A DNA stretch of 64,000 bases from Luteibacter mycovicinus (lineage in GTDB: Bacteria > Pseudomonadota > Gammaproteobacteria > Xanthomonadales > Rhodanobacteraceae): the NCBI RefSeq assembly GCF_000745235.1, contig NZ_JQNL01000001.1, positions 4,086,001 through 4,150,000 on the forward strand, read 5' to 3'. Each line of letters opens with the position of its first letter. The first letter of the stretch is position 1. Positions 34,332 to 43,135 of the stretch are shown in pieces. The translations under genes and the position numbers were made by a program. The notes beneath the pieces were generated by a model, which was not told where the DNA came from, did no database searches, and saw only the letters and a program-made list of their open reading frames with translations.

Positions 34332-35867
34332 ATGTCCTTTCGCGTGCCGCGTCCGCTTCTCCTGCTTCCCCTGGCGGTCCTCGCCGGTTGCGCTTCCAGC
34401 GGTACGCCCCGTCCGGGCAGGGCCACGCCCGAGGTCAATGCGTTGTACGACCGGATGAACCAGGCGAGCAAGGGTTACGAGAGCTCGATCGACCAGGCTC
34501 GCCGGGGCGATACCCCTCAGGCGGCGCAGACGCGCAAGCAGTCGCTCGACCAGCTCAAGGACGCGTCGGCCCATTGCAGCCTGACCCCGGGTTGCGACCC
34601 GCAGCGGTTCGCCGCGGTGTTCGATCGTCTGCTGCGCCTGAAGGACGGCAGCTTCATCGAAGGCGAAGATGCGGACGATACGGAGCAGGGTGCCGAAGTC
34701 GGTGCGCAGCCGGGCGACGCGAATCTGCCGGGCTCCGTCGCGATCGGTTCGTTACCGGCGGCGCAGCGCGCCGTCACCATGCTCAAGGGCCAGCAGTTTT
34801 CCGACCTGATGGTGATGAACGGTCCGGTCAAGGCGGCGCTGGAGCTCTGGCTGACCCAGCTGCGTCCCAACCTGATGGACGCTTACGTCAATTACCAGAT
34901 GATGCGCTACAAGATGTGGCCGGCCTACAAGAAAGCCGACCTGCCCGAGGCGCTGCTCTTCGGCATCATGGCGAAGGAGTCGGGCGGCAAGGTGCACGCG
35001 GTCTCCCGCTCCGGCGCATCCGGCCCCTTGCAGTTCATGTACGCCACGGGCTTGCGCTTCGGCCTGAGCAACTCGGACGGCTTCGACCAGCGCTTCGATC
35101 CGACGATGGCGGCGCAGGCCAATGCGGAATACATCGACGAGCAGCTGGCCGCCTTCAACAACAACCTCGAGCTGACCCTGGCCGCCTACAACGGCGGTGA
35201 GGGGCGCATGCGCCGCATCGCGGCGAGCAGTCCCGGCGCGGGCTTCTACGATCCGCAGATCTATGGCCAGATGTCGGCGGAAACGCGTGACTACGTCCCG
35301 ATGGTGCTGGCCGCGGCATGGCTCTTCCTGCACCCTGACAGCTATCACCTGAGGTGGCCGAAGATCGACGGTGAGCCGGGCCAGATCACGTTGAAGCGCC
35401 CAGCCTCCCTGAGCGAACTGACGGTCTGCCTCGGCTCGTCGCAGGACATGCCGGAAGGCTGGTTCCGCACGCTGCGCAACCTCAATCCCCGTCTCGATCC
35501 GCAGATCAGCCAGCCGGTGGGTACGCGACTCGAAGTGCCCAGGCAGCTGGAGAAGGCCTACGCCTCCAGCTGTGCCGACGGTCCGTGGCCCATCCTCGCG
35601 GCCGATCTGCACAATGCGGTTAAGATCATCGCTCCACCCCCGCCGGCCGCCACATCCGCCGCGCTGGCCGGTGGTTCGTCGTCGTCGACACCGTCGAAGT
35701 CATCGTCGTCGGCTTCGAAGAGCTACACGGTGCGCCGGGGCGACACGCTCGTCAGTATCGCTCGCAAGAGCAACTGCGCGGATGTCGAGGACATCGCGCG
35801 TATGAACGGCCTCAAAGGACATCAGCTGAAAGTGGGGCAGGCGCTGCGCGTACCGGTTTGCCGGTAG
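34332..35867 (+). CDS. Lytic murein transglycosylase with LysM (MltD-like lipoprotein)
   Basis: A 511-residue cell-wall enzyme. The signal LLLLPLAVLAGC with the following ASSG is a lipobox, Cys20 being lipidated. The SLT domain has the catalytic Glu in LLFGIMAKESGGKVHAVSRS and SGPLQFMYATGLRFGL, then LAAYNGGEGRMRR. After a Ser-rich linker a single C-terminal LysM (KSYTVRRGDTLVSIARKSN) binds peptidoglycan. It cleaves glycan strands to anhydro-muropeptides. MltD of E. coli carries two LysM modules; here only one is seen, so the name is by similarity. Confidence 0.9.
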   Translation: MSFRVPRPLLLLPLAVLAGCASSGTPRPGRATPEVNALYDRMNQASKGYESSIDQARRGDTPQAAQTRKQSLDQLKDASAHCSLTPGCDPQRFAAVFDRLLRLKDGSFIEGEDADDTEQGAEVGAQPGDANLPGSVAIGSLPAAQRAVTMLKGQQFSDLMVMNGPVKAALELWLTQLRPNLMDAYVNYQMMRYKMWPAYKKADLPEALLFGIMAKESGGKVHAVSRSGASGPLQFMYATGLRFGLSNSDGFDQRFDPTMAAQANAEYIDEQLAAFNNNLELTLAAYNGGEGRMRRIAASSPGAGFYDPQIYGQMSAETRDYVPMVLAAAWLFLHPDSYHLRWPKIDGEPGQITLKRPASLSELTVCLGSSQDMPEGWFRTLRNLNPRLDPQISQPVGTRLEVPRQLEKAYASSCADGPWPILAADLHNAVKIIAPPPPAATSAALAGGSSSSTPSKSSSSASKSYTVRRGDTLVSIARKSNCADVEDIARMNGLKGHQLKVGQALRVPVCR

Positions 35868-35882
35868 TCTTTCTGAAAAGAA

Positions 35883-36326
35883 TCAGGCGACCGCGTGCGG
35901 CTCCATCCACGCGTCGGCGGCATCGCGCTTACCCGGCGCCGAGAGTTCCTTAATCTGACGCATCAGGCGAAGAATCTGCCGGTGCAGGTCTTCCATGCCG
36001 GGACGGCGGGAATCGAGGGTCTCGTGATACACCGAGGCGATCCACAGGGCGACGCCGCGTGTGGCGATCAGAGGATTTTCCGAGCGTGCCTTGCCCAGGC
36101 CGACATCCGGCCCGTGACCATAGGTGCTGTAGCGTTCTTCCGGCGGAGTGCCGTAGAGATGCGGGAAGTCACATGCCGCGGCCTGCTCCATCTCGCGCCT
36201 GACCAGCTGCTGCAGGTCGGCGTGTGCCCGGACGGGAAGAGCAAGCACGACGCGCTCGATGTCGGCGAGCTGCCGCTTAAGGCGGATCTCGCGATTGACG
36301 GCAATGAGATGAGTGACAAGACGCAT
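35883..36326 (-). CDS. Conserved hypothetical protein
   Basis: A 147-residue cytoplasmic protein starting MRLVTHLIAVNREIRLKRQL. Mostly helical, with a distinctive middle part FPHLYGTPPEERYSTYGHGP and GVALWIASVYHETLDSRRPG. I do not recognise a family. It stands alone between the convergent transglycosylase gene and psd, on the minus strand. Confidence 0.75.
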   Translation of the reverse strand: MRLVTHLIAVNREIRLKRQLADIERVVLALPVRAHADLQQLVRREMEQAAACDFPHLYGTPPEERYSTYGHGPDVGLGKARSENPLIATRGVALWIASVYHETLDSRRPGMEDLHRQILRLMRQIKELSAPGKRDAADAWMEPHAVA

Positions 36327-36455
36327 GGACGACTTCCCCTGGGCGGATGCTTCTTATGACCCCGGCGCTTCCCCCTAAGAGGCGCCGGAGCCACGGAGCA
36401 TACGCTGACGTCGCGTCAATTTGAAGACATATTCGTCACATTGTGACGCGGTGGG

Positions 36456-37310
36456 TCAGTCGCGCGTGCCGGCGCCCACGTATTGGCCCAGACGCTGGCC
36501 GACGACGACCTGCTGCTGGGGCTGGAGGTCGTCGAAGCGGTAGCCCTCCGGCAGCAGGAGGATCACGGTCGAGCCCATGTTGAAGCGGGCCATCTCGCCG
36601 AAGCGATCGATGTGGACGCCTCTGCCGCGGCAGTCCTTGCGGATGATGTCCGCCGCGTACGGCGGGATAGCCATGCCGTCCCAGACCGTGGCGACGCTCG
36701 AGACCAGGATCGCTCCCACCATCACCGAGACGAAGGGGCCGTGTTCGCCGTCGAAATGGCAGACGAGGCGTTCGTTACGTGCAAACAGGCGAGGGATGTC
36801 GGCCACCGCGAACGGGGCGACGCTGAAGATGCGACCCGGCACGTGTGTCGTGCCGGTCAGAGTGCCCGACAGCGGCATGTGAACGCGGTGGTAGTCGCGC
36901 GGGGACAGGTAGATCGTCGCGAAGCTGCCGTTCCGGAAAGGGGCGGCGGCTTCGTCGCTGCCCAGCAGTTCGGCCGCCGTGTATTCCTGGCCCTTGGCCT
37001 GGAAGATCCGGCCGTCGCGAATCGGGCCGCACTGGCTGATACGTCCGTCAGCGGGACAAAGAATGGCCTGCGGATCGGGCGCGGCGGAGCGTGCGCCCGG
37101 CTTCAGCTTGCGCGTGAAAAACGCATTGAAATGCTGATAGGCGAGCGGGTCGGGCTGCGCCGCCTGACTCATGTCGACGTCGTAGCGCTGGACGATCTCC
37201 CGGATCAGGAAATTTTTCCAGGGCGTCCATTCCCAGCGGGTCGCCCAGTAGACGATTCGCGAAAGAAAGCGGTGCGGGAGGATGTACTGCAGCAGGACCT
37301 TTGGCTTCAT
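36456..37310 (-). CDS. psd: Phosphatidylserine decarboxylase proenzyme
   Basis: A 284-residue type I decarboxylase that makes phosphatidylethanolamine at the inner membrane. Key features: YQHFNAFFTRKLKPGAR, CPADGRISQCG, YLSPRDYHRVHMPLSG with the conserved His, and the self-cleavage site FNMGSTVILL (Gly-Ser bond; Ser becomes the pyruvoyl group). The ATG at 37310 gives a normal family start MKPKVLLQYILPHR. Slightly shorter than the E. coli enzyme but usual for xanthomonads. Confidence 0.97.
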   Translation of the reverse strand: MKPKVLLQYILPHRFLSRIVYWATRWEWTPWKNFLIREIVQRYDVDMSQAAQPDPLAYQHFNAFFTRKLKPGARSAAPDPQAILCPADGRISQCGPIRDGRIFQAKGQEYTAAELLGSDEAAAPFRNGSFATIYLSPRDYHRVHMPLSGTLTGTTHVPGRIFSVAPFAVADIPRLFARNERLVCHFDGEHGPFVSVMVGAILVSSVATVWDGMAIPPYAADIIRKDCRGRGVHIDRFGEMARFNMGSTVILLLPEGYRFDDLQPQQQVVVGQRLGQYVGAGTRD

Positions 37311-37375
37311 CGGGGAAGTATAGGCGAGGCCCGCGTTTCCCGCTGCTGCGGTAAGACTGTGCAAAAACTATGCGC

Positions 37376-37421
37376 ATATTCGGCAAATAAATGCACGTTT
37401 TTTTCATGGCCTGCCGAATAT
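37376..37421. promoter_or_regulatory. 10-bp perfect inverted repeat upstream of the autotransporter gene
   Basis: ATATTCGGCA (37376-37385) and TGCCGAATAT (37412-37421), 26 bases apart, in the 271-bp gap between divergent psd and the autotransporter gene. The intervening sequence is AT-rich for this genome and includes a run of seven T. The right arm is followed by ACCTAAG, so a -10-like element could overlap it. This may be an operator. The remaining leader (37430-37581) is GC-rich with several small hairpins but no riboswitch I can name. Confidence 0.45.
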
Positions 37422-37581
37422 ACCTAAGTAATGACCGACGCGTCTTCGACACGTCGCTGCTTCGCACGAGGCCCAGGAGGGCCACGGTGAACGGGTGAGG
37501 GGGCTCGCGTCGCCGGGTAAGGGAGTGCCAGTCGTGCTTCACGGTGCCGGGATCGGCGCCCGATAGGGATACGTACCAAAA

Positions 37582-40500
37582 ATGAGCTCCCAGGTTATTT
37601 CGCGCCGCGCCATGATGGGCGGCCGCCGTCGCGCCAAATTGTTTCTCGCCGTCGCCGCGGCACTGACGGGTGGTCCGGTCGTCGCTCAGACCGTCACCCT
37701 CGACGCCTATTCACCCACGAAGAACGACAACCAGCAGTACGCCACGGTACTGACGCCCGGTCAGGTGGTGACGATCTCCGGCCCACAGCTTTTCGCCGCG
37801 GGTGACACCGGCACGCGCAATACGACCATCGCCGCGCTCCAGGGGCTTGGACGGATCCAGTCGGGTTCCGAGTGGATCGGTGCGGCACGTCTGAATCCCG
37901 GCACCCAGAACTTTGGCGTCAGCGTGCCGGATCCCATCACCGGTGGCCGGCGTGTCGTCTCCACGTACAACAGTGCCAACCTGGTCGGGCTGAGCGCCGT
38001 TGACGGCAGCACCGCGGTGCCGGACGTGGTCAACGTCAACGGGCAGCAGTACATCGACGCGCGCGTCGGCACGGTGACCAGTGGTGGCGGCGCGCTCACC
38101 GTCGACATCGGCAGTCCCGGCGTGCCGACGGACTCCACCACCAACGGCTGGACCATGGCGGCGAAACAGACCTCCCTGTTCTACGCGGACGGCACCGGGA
38201 GTGCGGCCAGCACCATCGACTGGACCTCGCGCAATCGCATCGCCTTCAACGGCGACGTGGCCAACCCGGCCCAGCCGCAGAACCTGTACGTGAGCTACGT
38301 TTCGCACTACGGCGGCACCTTCGATGTCACCACCGTCGATGGCGTGACGAGTTCACACACCGTCACCAATGACGCGCAGCTGCGTGATTACAACAATTTC
38401 CTCATCGCCAACCTGCAGACGGGGAATCTCGCTCCCACGTCGTACGCATCGTTGTTCGCGAAGGGCTACAGCGCGACGACCGAGCAGATCAGCTACGGCA
38501 TCAGCGCCGACGACGCAGCCGATGAAGTGGCGCAGCCCATCGGTAATCGCATCGTCATGCAGCTGGTCGGCCCCAATGCCTCCGGCACGGTGGCTTCCGG
38601 CGCGACGCTGGAAGCCGTCAACACCAACGGCGGCACGGTGCGCGGAGAAGCCGGCGCGAACGTGACGATCAATGGCACGCTGGCGGCCACGCATAACACC
38701 GGCGACGGCTCGGCGCTGGTGCTGACGGGAGCGGGTACGACAGGTACCAACAATGGCGTGATCAACGGCAACTTCTTCCGTAATGCCGACAACACCATTA
38801 CCAACGGTGCCATCGGGTCCACGGCGGTCGATCTGCAGTCCGGCGGTACGTTCACCAATGGAACCAACGGTATTCTCAACCTCGCCACCGGCTCGGCCAA
38901 TGGCGCGGGCAAGTCGATTGGTGTGCGCGTGGGCGCCAATGCCAGCGCGACCAACAACGGCATCGTCAACGTCGGCGTGACGGGTTCGCGTTCGAATGGC
39001 TCGATGGACGGCATCGCGCTGGGCGATCCCACCGCCATCTTCACCAACGGAGCGGCGGGCACGATCTATATCGGTCGCGGGCCGCAAACGTCACCCGCGA
39101 CGCCGGCGGCCGACATCGCGGTCAACCAGGGCACGATGACGACAGGCATCTACGTACCTTACGCGGCGATCGCGCGGAACCAGGGCACCATCACGCTTGG
39201 CTCGCTCACCCAGAACGCCGCGGGCATCCTGGTGACGTCGCCGGGTGCGAACGTCGACAGCTCGGGGACGATCAATGTCAACGGCGCGGCCGCCGCGGTA
39301 CCGCGCGAAAACGATGGCATCCTCGTGCAGAACGGCGGCGCCACCGGTAACGTCGTCAACAGCGGAACCATCAACCTCAATGGCGTGAACGGGGCGGGTA
39401 TCAAGGCGCTCTCGACCGGCGCGACGGCATCGCTGGTGAGCAATACGGGCACGATCAATGTCGCCGGTGGCGCGGATCCCGCCAGTGGCACGCGCAATTA
39501 CGGTGTCTGGGCCGAAGGGCAGGGCAGCGCCACGGCGAGCGCGAACGTGCAGGGTGCGGTAAACCTGCTCGGCGACGGCGCGATCGGTATCCATGCGCGC
39601 GGCCGTGCCACGGTCGATGTGGCTGCCGGCGCGGCACCGAGTTTCGCGAGTGGCACACGACAGATCGGCTTCTTCGCCTACGGCGATGACGCACATATCA
39701 ATGTCAACGGCGGCAGCCCGCTGAACGTCTCGACGGCGCAGTCCACGCTGTTCCGGCTCGACTCGGGCGCGGATTTCGACGGCACGGGGCTGAGCATGGT
39801 CGCTTCCGGTGCGCAGTCGACCGGTATCCTGGGCACGGGCACCGGTTCACTGGTGAACACCCGCAACGCCGGTATCACGGTCTCCGGCAACGGTGCGCAG
39901 GGCGTGGTGGCGGAGGGTGGCGCGGTGGCCACCATCGACGCGGCGACCAACGTGAATCTTGCTGGCGCTGGCGCCATCGCCGGCGTGGCCGACGGCCAGA
40001 AACACAGCCTCACCGGCGCCAGCCAGGGTGCGGTCGTCACCAGTACGCAACTCAACAGCCTGGCGAATCTCACGTCCGCGACCAGCGGCGTCACCGGCTA
40101 TATCGCACGGAACGGTGCCAGCCTCGTCAATGCCGGTGCCATGACTCTGACAGGGGCGAACACCACCGGGTTCATCGTCGAGACCAACGGCAAGGCCATC
40201 AACAACGCGGCGCTCAATCTGTCGGGCCCGGGTGCCACGGGCGCCTTGCTGCGCTCGGGCGGCACGTTCGCCAACAACGGCAGCATCCATGTGGGCAGCG
40301 GCACCGGCGTGCGCGTGGAAGGTGCGGGGACGCAGCGGCTCGATCCCGCCGGGTCGATCACGGTGGATGATGGCGTGGCGGGCGTGCAGCTGACCAGCGG
40401 TGCCGGCCTCGTGCTCGGTTCGGGTGACTCCGCGATCGTCACCAACGGCAGCGCGCACGGCGTACTGCTGGACACGGGCGCCGTCTCGCTCAACGCGACG

Positions 40501-43020
40501 GGCACGACGATCACCACGCTGGGTACCGGTAACGCGATCGAGAACGCCGCGGAGACCGGTGCGATCACGCTCCGCGGCGCGACGCTTCGCGTCGTCAACG
40601 GCGCGGGACTGCGTACCGCGACGGCGATCGATCCCTCGTCCACGGCGACGTTCAACGTCGACGGCTCGGGTGTGGGCTACGCGTTCCGCCGCGCCGACGG
40701 CAGTCCGGCCGACGGTAACCTTTCGATCGGCAATGGCTTCACCGTCAACGGTAACGGTGCGGGCGCGACCGGTATCCAGGCCCTGACCACGGGTTCCGTG
40801 GCCAATGCCGCGTCGGTGAATATCCTTTCGCCGGCCGGTGGATCGGCGCTTGTGGCAGGGACGGCGTCCTCGGTATCCAATGCCGGGGTGCTGACGTCGG
40901 CAAGCACCGCGTCGCCCGTCGTGGATCTTGCCAATGGGACGGGCACCAGTTTCGTCAACAGCGGCACGATCCGTGCGGCGTCGCCGTCGGCGCAGGCCGT
41001 GCGCGGTAGCGCCGGTAACGATACGGTCGGTCTCGTTGGGGGCAGCGTACGCGGCGACATCGGCACGGGGGAGGGATCCGACACGTTCGCCTGGACGGGC
41101 GGCACCCTGCAGGGCAGCCTGACCATGGGCAACGGGACGGGCAACCAGGCGACGGTGGGCAAGGTCGATACGTCCGGCACCTATCATCTGCTGGCCGGGA
41201 CCGGCGGCGGTAACTCGCTGACGTTCGACGGGACACAGACACGCGGCGGCACGTTCGCCTACGACGATCTTGCGAAGGGTATCAACCTCGGCAACGGCTG
41301 GAACACCGTCTCGCTCGCGAACGGCGCGCAGTTCACCCTTACGGACAACCTCAAGCTCGCCAACAGCGACGTCGACATCGATCCGACGTCCACCCTCTAT
41401 GCCGGTAACGGTGTCTACCCGGTGATCTCGGGCGCATCGCCGGGCTCGGCCAACGTGAATAATGCCGGCCTGATCGACCTGACCCAGGGCAGCGGATCGC
41501 CGGGCAATCGACTGACGATCGACGGCAACTATGCGAGTTCGGGCGGTCGGCTGAATCTGGTAACCAACCTCAACGCCGGTGGCGCCCTGGCCCAGCAGCA
41601 GACCGATCGCCTGCTGGTGCAAGGGAATGCATCGGGTGAAACGGTGCTCGATGTCACACCTGCCGCGCTGAGCACGGGAGCGCTGACCGATACCGATCGC
41701 AATGGCTACGTGCGTGCCGATGAAGGTATCTCCCTCGTGCAGGTCGCGGGCACGTCGACGGGCGGTGCTTTCCGGCTCAAGGGCGGTTATGTCGCGGCGG
41801 GTCCGTGGCAGTACGGCTTGTACGCCTTCCAGCCTGGCAGCAGCGATGCGTCGCAGCGCGTCGTGGGTGGTGCGACCACCGGCAACGCGTTCTGGGATTA
41901 CCGGCTGGCCAACGTCCTGGTGTGCGACGGCCCTTGCCCCACGCCCACCACGGTTACACCGGCGCCTACGCCAGCGACGGGCCTGCCTTATCCGACGCCA
42001 CAGCCGGGATCGATCGGCGGATTCGTGCCGGCAGGCGATGCTCGCCCGGCGGTCGTGCCACAGGTGCCTTCGTACATTCTCTCGCCGACCGCGCTGGCCA
42101 TCTACGGTTACAGCACGATCGACAACCTGCATCGCCGGCTCGGCGAGATTCGCGATATGAACGATGCGGGAGAGGGTCTCGGCGGTGAGCCGTTCGTGCG
42201 TTACATCGGTGGCGACTACAGCTACTCCTCCAACCGGTCGTTCAGCCAGTACGGCTACGACGCCGATATCGACACGCATGCGGTGCAGGTGGGCGTGAAC
42301 ATCTTCGCGCTCGATGCGGACCGGTCAGCCCTGCGGGCGGGTATCGCCTATACGCACGGCACGACGCGGCTCGAACCGAAAGCGGCCGACGGTTACAGCC
42401 GTACGAAATTCGATACCAACTCGGTCGCCATGTTCGTTACGTGGCAGCACGTGAGCGGTTTCTATATCGACGCGATCGCCCAGGGCGACCGCCACGTCGG
42501 CGACGTCGATACCGCTCGCTCAAAGGGTACGGCGCGCATCCGCGGCTCGGGCTGGAACGGTTCGCTCGAGGCCGGGTACCCGTTCAAGTTCGATGGCGGA
42601 TGGGAACTGGAGCCGCAGCTTCAGCTGACGCGTCAGCACATCGCGCTACGTGATCAGACGGATACCGATGGCGCCACCACACAGTTCAACGACCTGTCGC
42701 AGACGATCGGACGAGCCGGCGTGCGTTTCGATCGCACGTGGGTGACGGATAGCGGCAGCAAGGCCACGCCTTATGCGCGGGTGAACTACATCAAGGGCTG
42801 GGGCGGCAGTTCGTCGGTGAACGTCGGCGCCGAGGGCTACGACATCTCGCAGCAGTTCGCCGGCGGTGCTTTCGGTCGGATGGTGGAGGTGGGCCTGGGC
42901 GGTACGTATGCCTGGACCAACCGGATCTCGCTGTATGGTGAGGCGGACTGGCAGAAGAAGCTGGGTGACGCGGGAACGCGTGGCTGGGGCTTCAATGTCG
43001 GGGCGCGCTGGGACTTCTGA
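37582..43020 (+). CDS. Large autotransporter (type Va) with repetitive beta-helical passenger
   Basis: An 1812-residue outer-membrane protein. An extended signal peptide (basic, then KLFLAVAAALTGGPVVAQ) is followed by a passenger of about 1400 residues rich in Gly, Asn, Thr and Ala, with repeating NSGTINLNG / NTGTINVAG-type strands typical of a beta-helix. A Pro/Thr linker (CPTPTTVTPAPTPATGLPYP) leads to the C-terminal barrel (about 1540-1812: YIGGDYSYSSNRSFSQYGYD, AGIAYTHGTTRLEP) ending in ...NVGARWDF with the terminal Phe needed for assembly. The barrel is of the autotransporter PF03797 kind. Passenger function, likely adhesion, is not evident. Confidence 0.92.
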   Translation: MSSQVISRRAMMGGRRRAKLFLAVAAALTGGPVVAQTVTLDAYSPTKNDNQQYATVLTPGQVVTISGPQLFAAGDTGTRNTTIAALQGLGRIQSGSEWIGAARLNPGTQNFGVSVPDPITGGRRVVSTYNSANLVGLSAVDGSTAVPDVVNVNGQQYIDARVGTVTSGGGALTVDIGSPGVPTDSTTNGWTMAAKQTSLFYADGTGSAASTIDWTSRNRIAFNGDVANPAQPQNLYVSYVSHYGGTFDVTTVDGVTSSHTVTNDAQLRDYNNFLIANLQTGNLAPTSYASLFAKGYSATTEQISYGISADDAADEVAQPIGNRIVMQLVGPNASGTVASGATLEAVNTNGGTVRGEAGANVTINGTLAATHNTGDGSALVLTGAGTTGTNNGVINGNFFRNADNTITNGAIGSTAVDLQSGGTFTNGTNGILNLATGSANGAGKSIGVRVGANASATNNGIVNVGVTGSRSNGSMDGIALGDPTAIFTNGAAGTIYIGRGPQTSPATPAADIAVNQGTMTTGIYVPYAAIARNQGTITLGSLTQNAAGILVTSPGANVDSSGTINVNGAAAAVPRENDGILVQNGGATGNVVNSGTINLNGVNGAGIKALSTGATASLVSNTGTINVAGGADPASGTRNYGVWAEGQGSATASANVQGAVNLLGDGAIGIHARGRATVDVAAGAAPSFASGTRQIGFFAYGDDAHINVNGGSPLNVSTAQSTLFRLDSGADFDGTGLSMVASGAQSTGILGTGTGSLVNTRNAGITVSGNGAQGVVAEGGAVATIDAATNVNLAGAGAIAGVADGQKHSLTGASQGAVVTSTQLNSLANLTSATSGVTGYIARNGASLVNAGAMTLTGANTTGFIVETNGKAINNAALNLSGPGATGALLRSGGTFANNGSIHVGSGTGVRVEGAGTQRLDPAGSITVDDGVAGVQLTSGAGLVLGSGDSAIVTNGSAHGVLLDTGAVSLNATGTTITTLGTGNAIENAAETGAITLRGATLRVVNGAGLRTATAIDPSSTATFNVDGSGVGYAFRRADGSPADGNLSIGNGFTVNGNGAGATGIQALTTGSVANAASVNILSPAGGSALVAGTASSVSNAGVLTSASTASPVVDLANGTGTSFVNSGTIRAASPSAQAVRGSAGNDTVGLVGGSVRGDIGTGEGSDTFAWTGGTLQGSLTMGNGTGNQATVGKVDTSGTYHLLAGTGGGNSLTFDGTQTRGGTFAYDDLAKGINLGNGWNTVSLANGAQFTLTDNLKLANSDVDIDPTSTLYAGNGVYPVISGASPGSANVNNAGLIDLTQGSGSPGNRLTIDGNYASSGGRLNLVTNLNAGGALAQQQTDRLLVQGNASGETVLDVTPAALSTGALTDTDRNGYVRADEGISLVQVAGTSTGGAFRLKGGYVAAGPWQYGLYAFQPGSSDASQRVVGGATTGNAFWDYRLANVLVCDGPCPTPTTVTPAPTPATGLPYPTPQPGSIGGFVPAGDARPAVVPQVPSYILSPTALAIYGYSTIDNLHRRLGEIRDMNDAGEGLGGEPFVRYIGGDYSYSSNRSFSQYGYDADIDTHAVQVGVNIFALDADRSALRAGIAYTHGTTRLEPKAADGYSRTKFDTNSVAMFVTWQHVSGFYIDAIAQGDRHVGDVDTARSKGTARIRGSGWNGSLEAGYPFKFDGGWELEPQLQLTRQHIALRDQTDTDGATTQFNDLSQTIGRAGVRFDRTWVTDSGSKATPYARVNYIKGWGGSSSVNVGAEGYDISQQFAGGAFGRMVEVGLGGTYAWTNRISLYGEADWQKKLGDAGTRGWGFNVGARWDF

Positions 43021-43079
43021 GTCCTCCGGGCTGAGGCGATCGCGTATCGCCAGCCAGCTGGCCTCCATCAGCGCCGGTT

Positions 43080-43106
43080 CCCACCAGGGTGTCGCAACCT
43101 GGTGGG
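43080..43106. terminator. Hairpin between convergent autotransporter and hydrolase genes
   Basis: Stem CCCACCAGG / CCTGGTGGG (nine perfect pairs), nine-base loop, in the 115-bp gap between convergent genes. No T-run follows on either strand, so it may act as a stable 3' end or a weak bidirectional terminator. Confidence 0.5.
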
Positions 43107-43135
43107 GGCCGGCCTGCTGGTAACGGGTCGTCCCT

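Noticed and set aside
37430..37581. Possible riboswitch in the autotransporter leader
   Set aside because: Several small GC hairpins (for example GGCCC-AGGA-GGGCC) are present, but no conserved core of a riboswitch class could be matched.
38640..40140. Repetitive passenger region considered as a tandem repeat or CRISPR-like array
   Set aside because: The periodicity is at the protein level (Asn-Gly-Thr-rich beta-helix turns), with no exact direct repeats of constant length and no cas genes.
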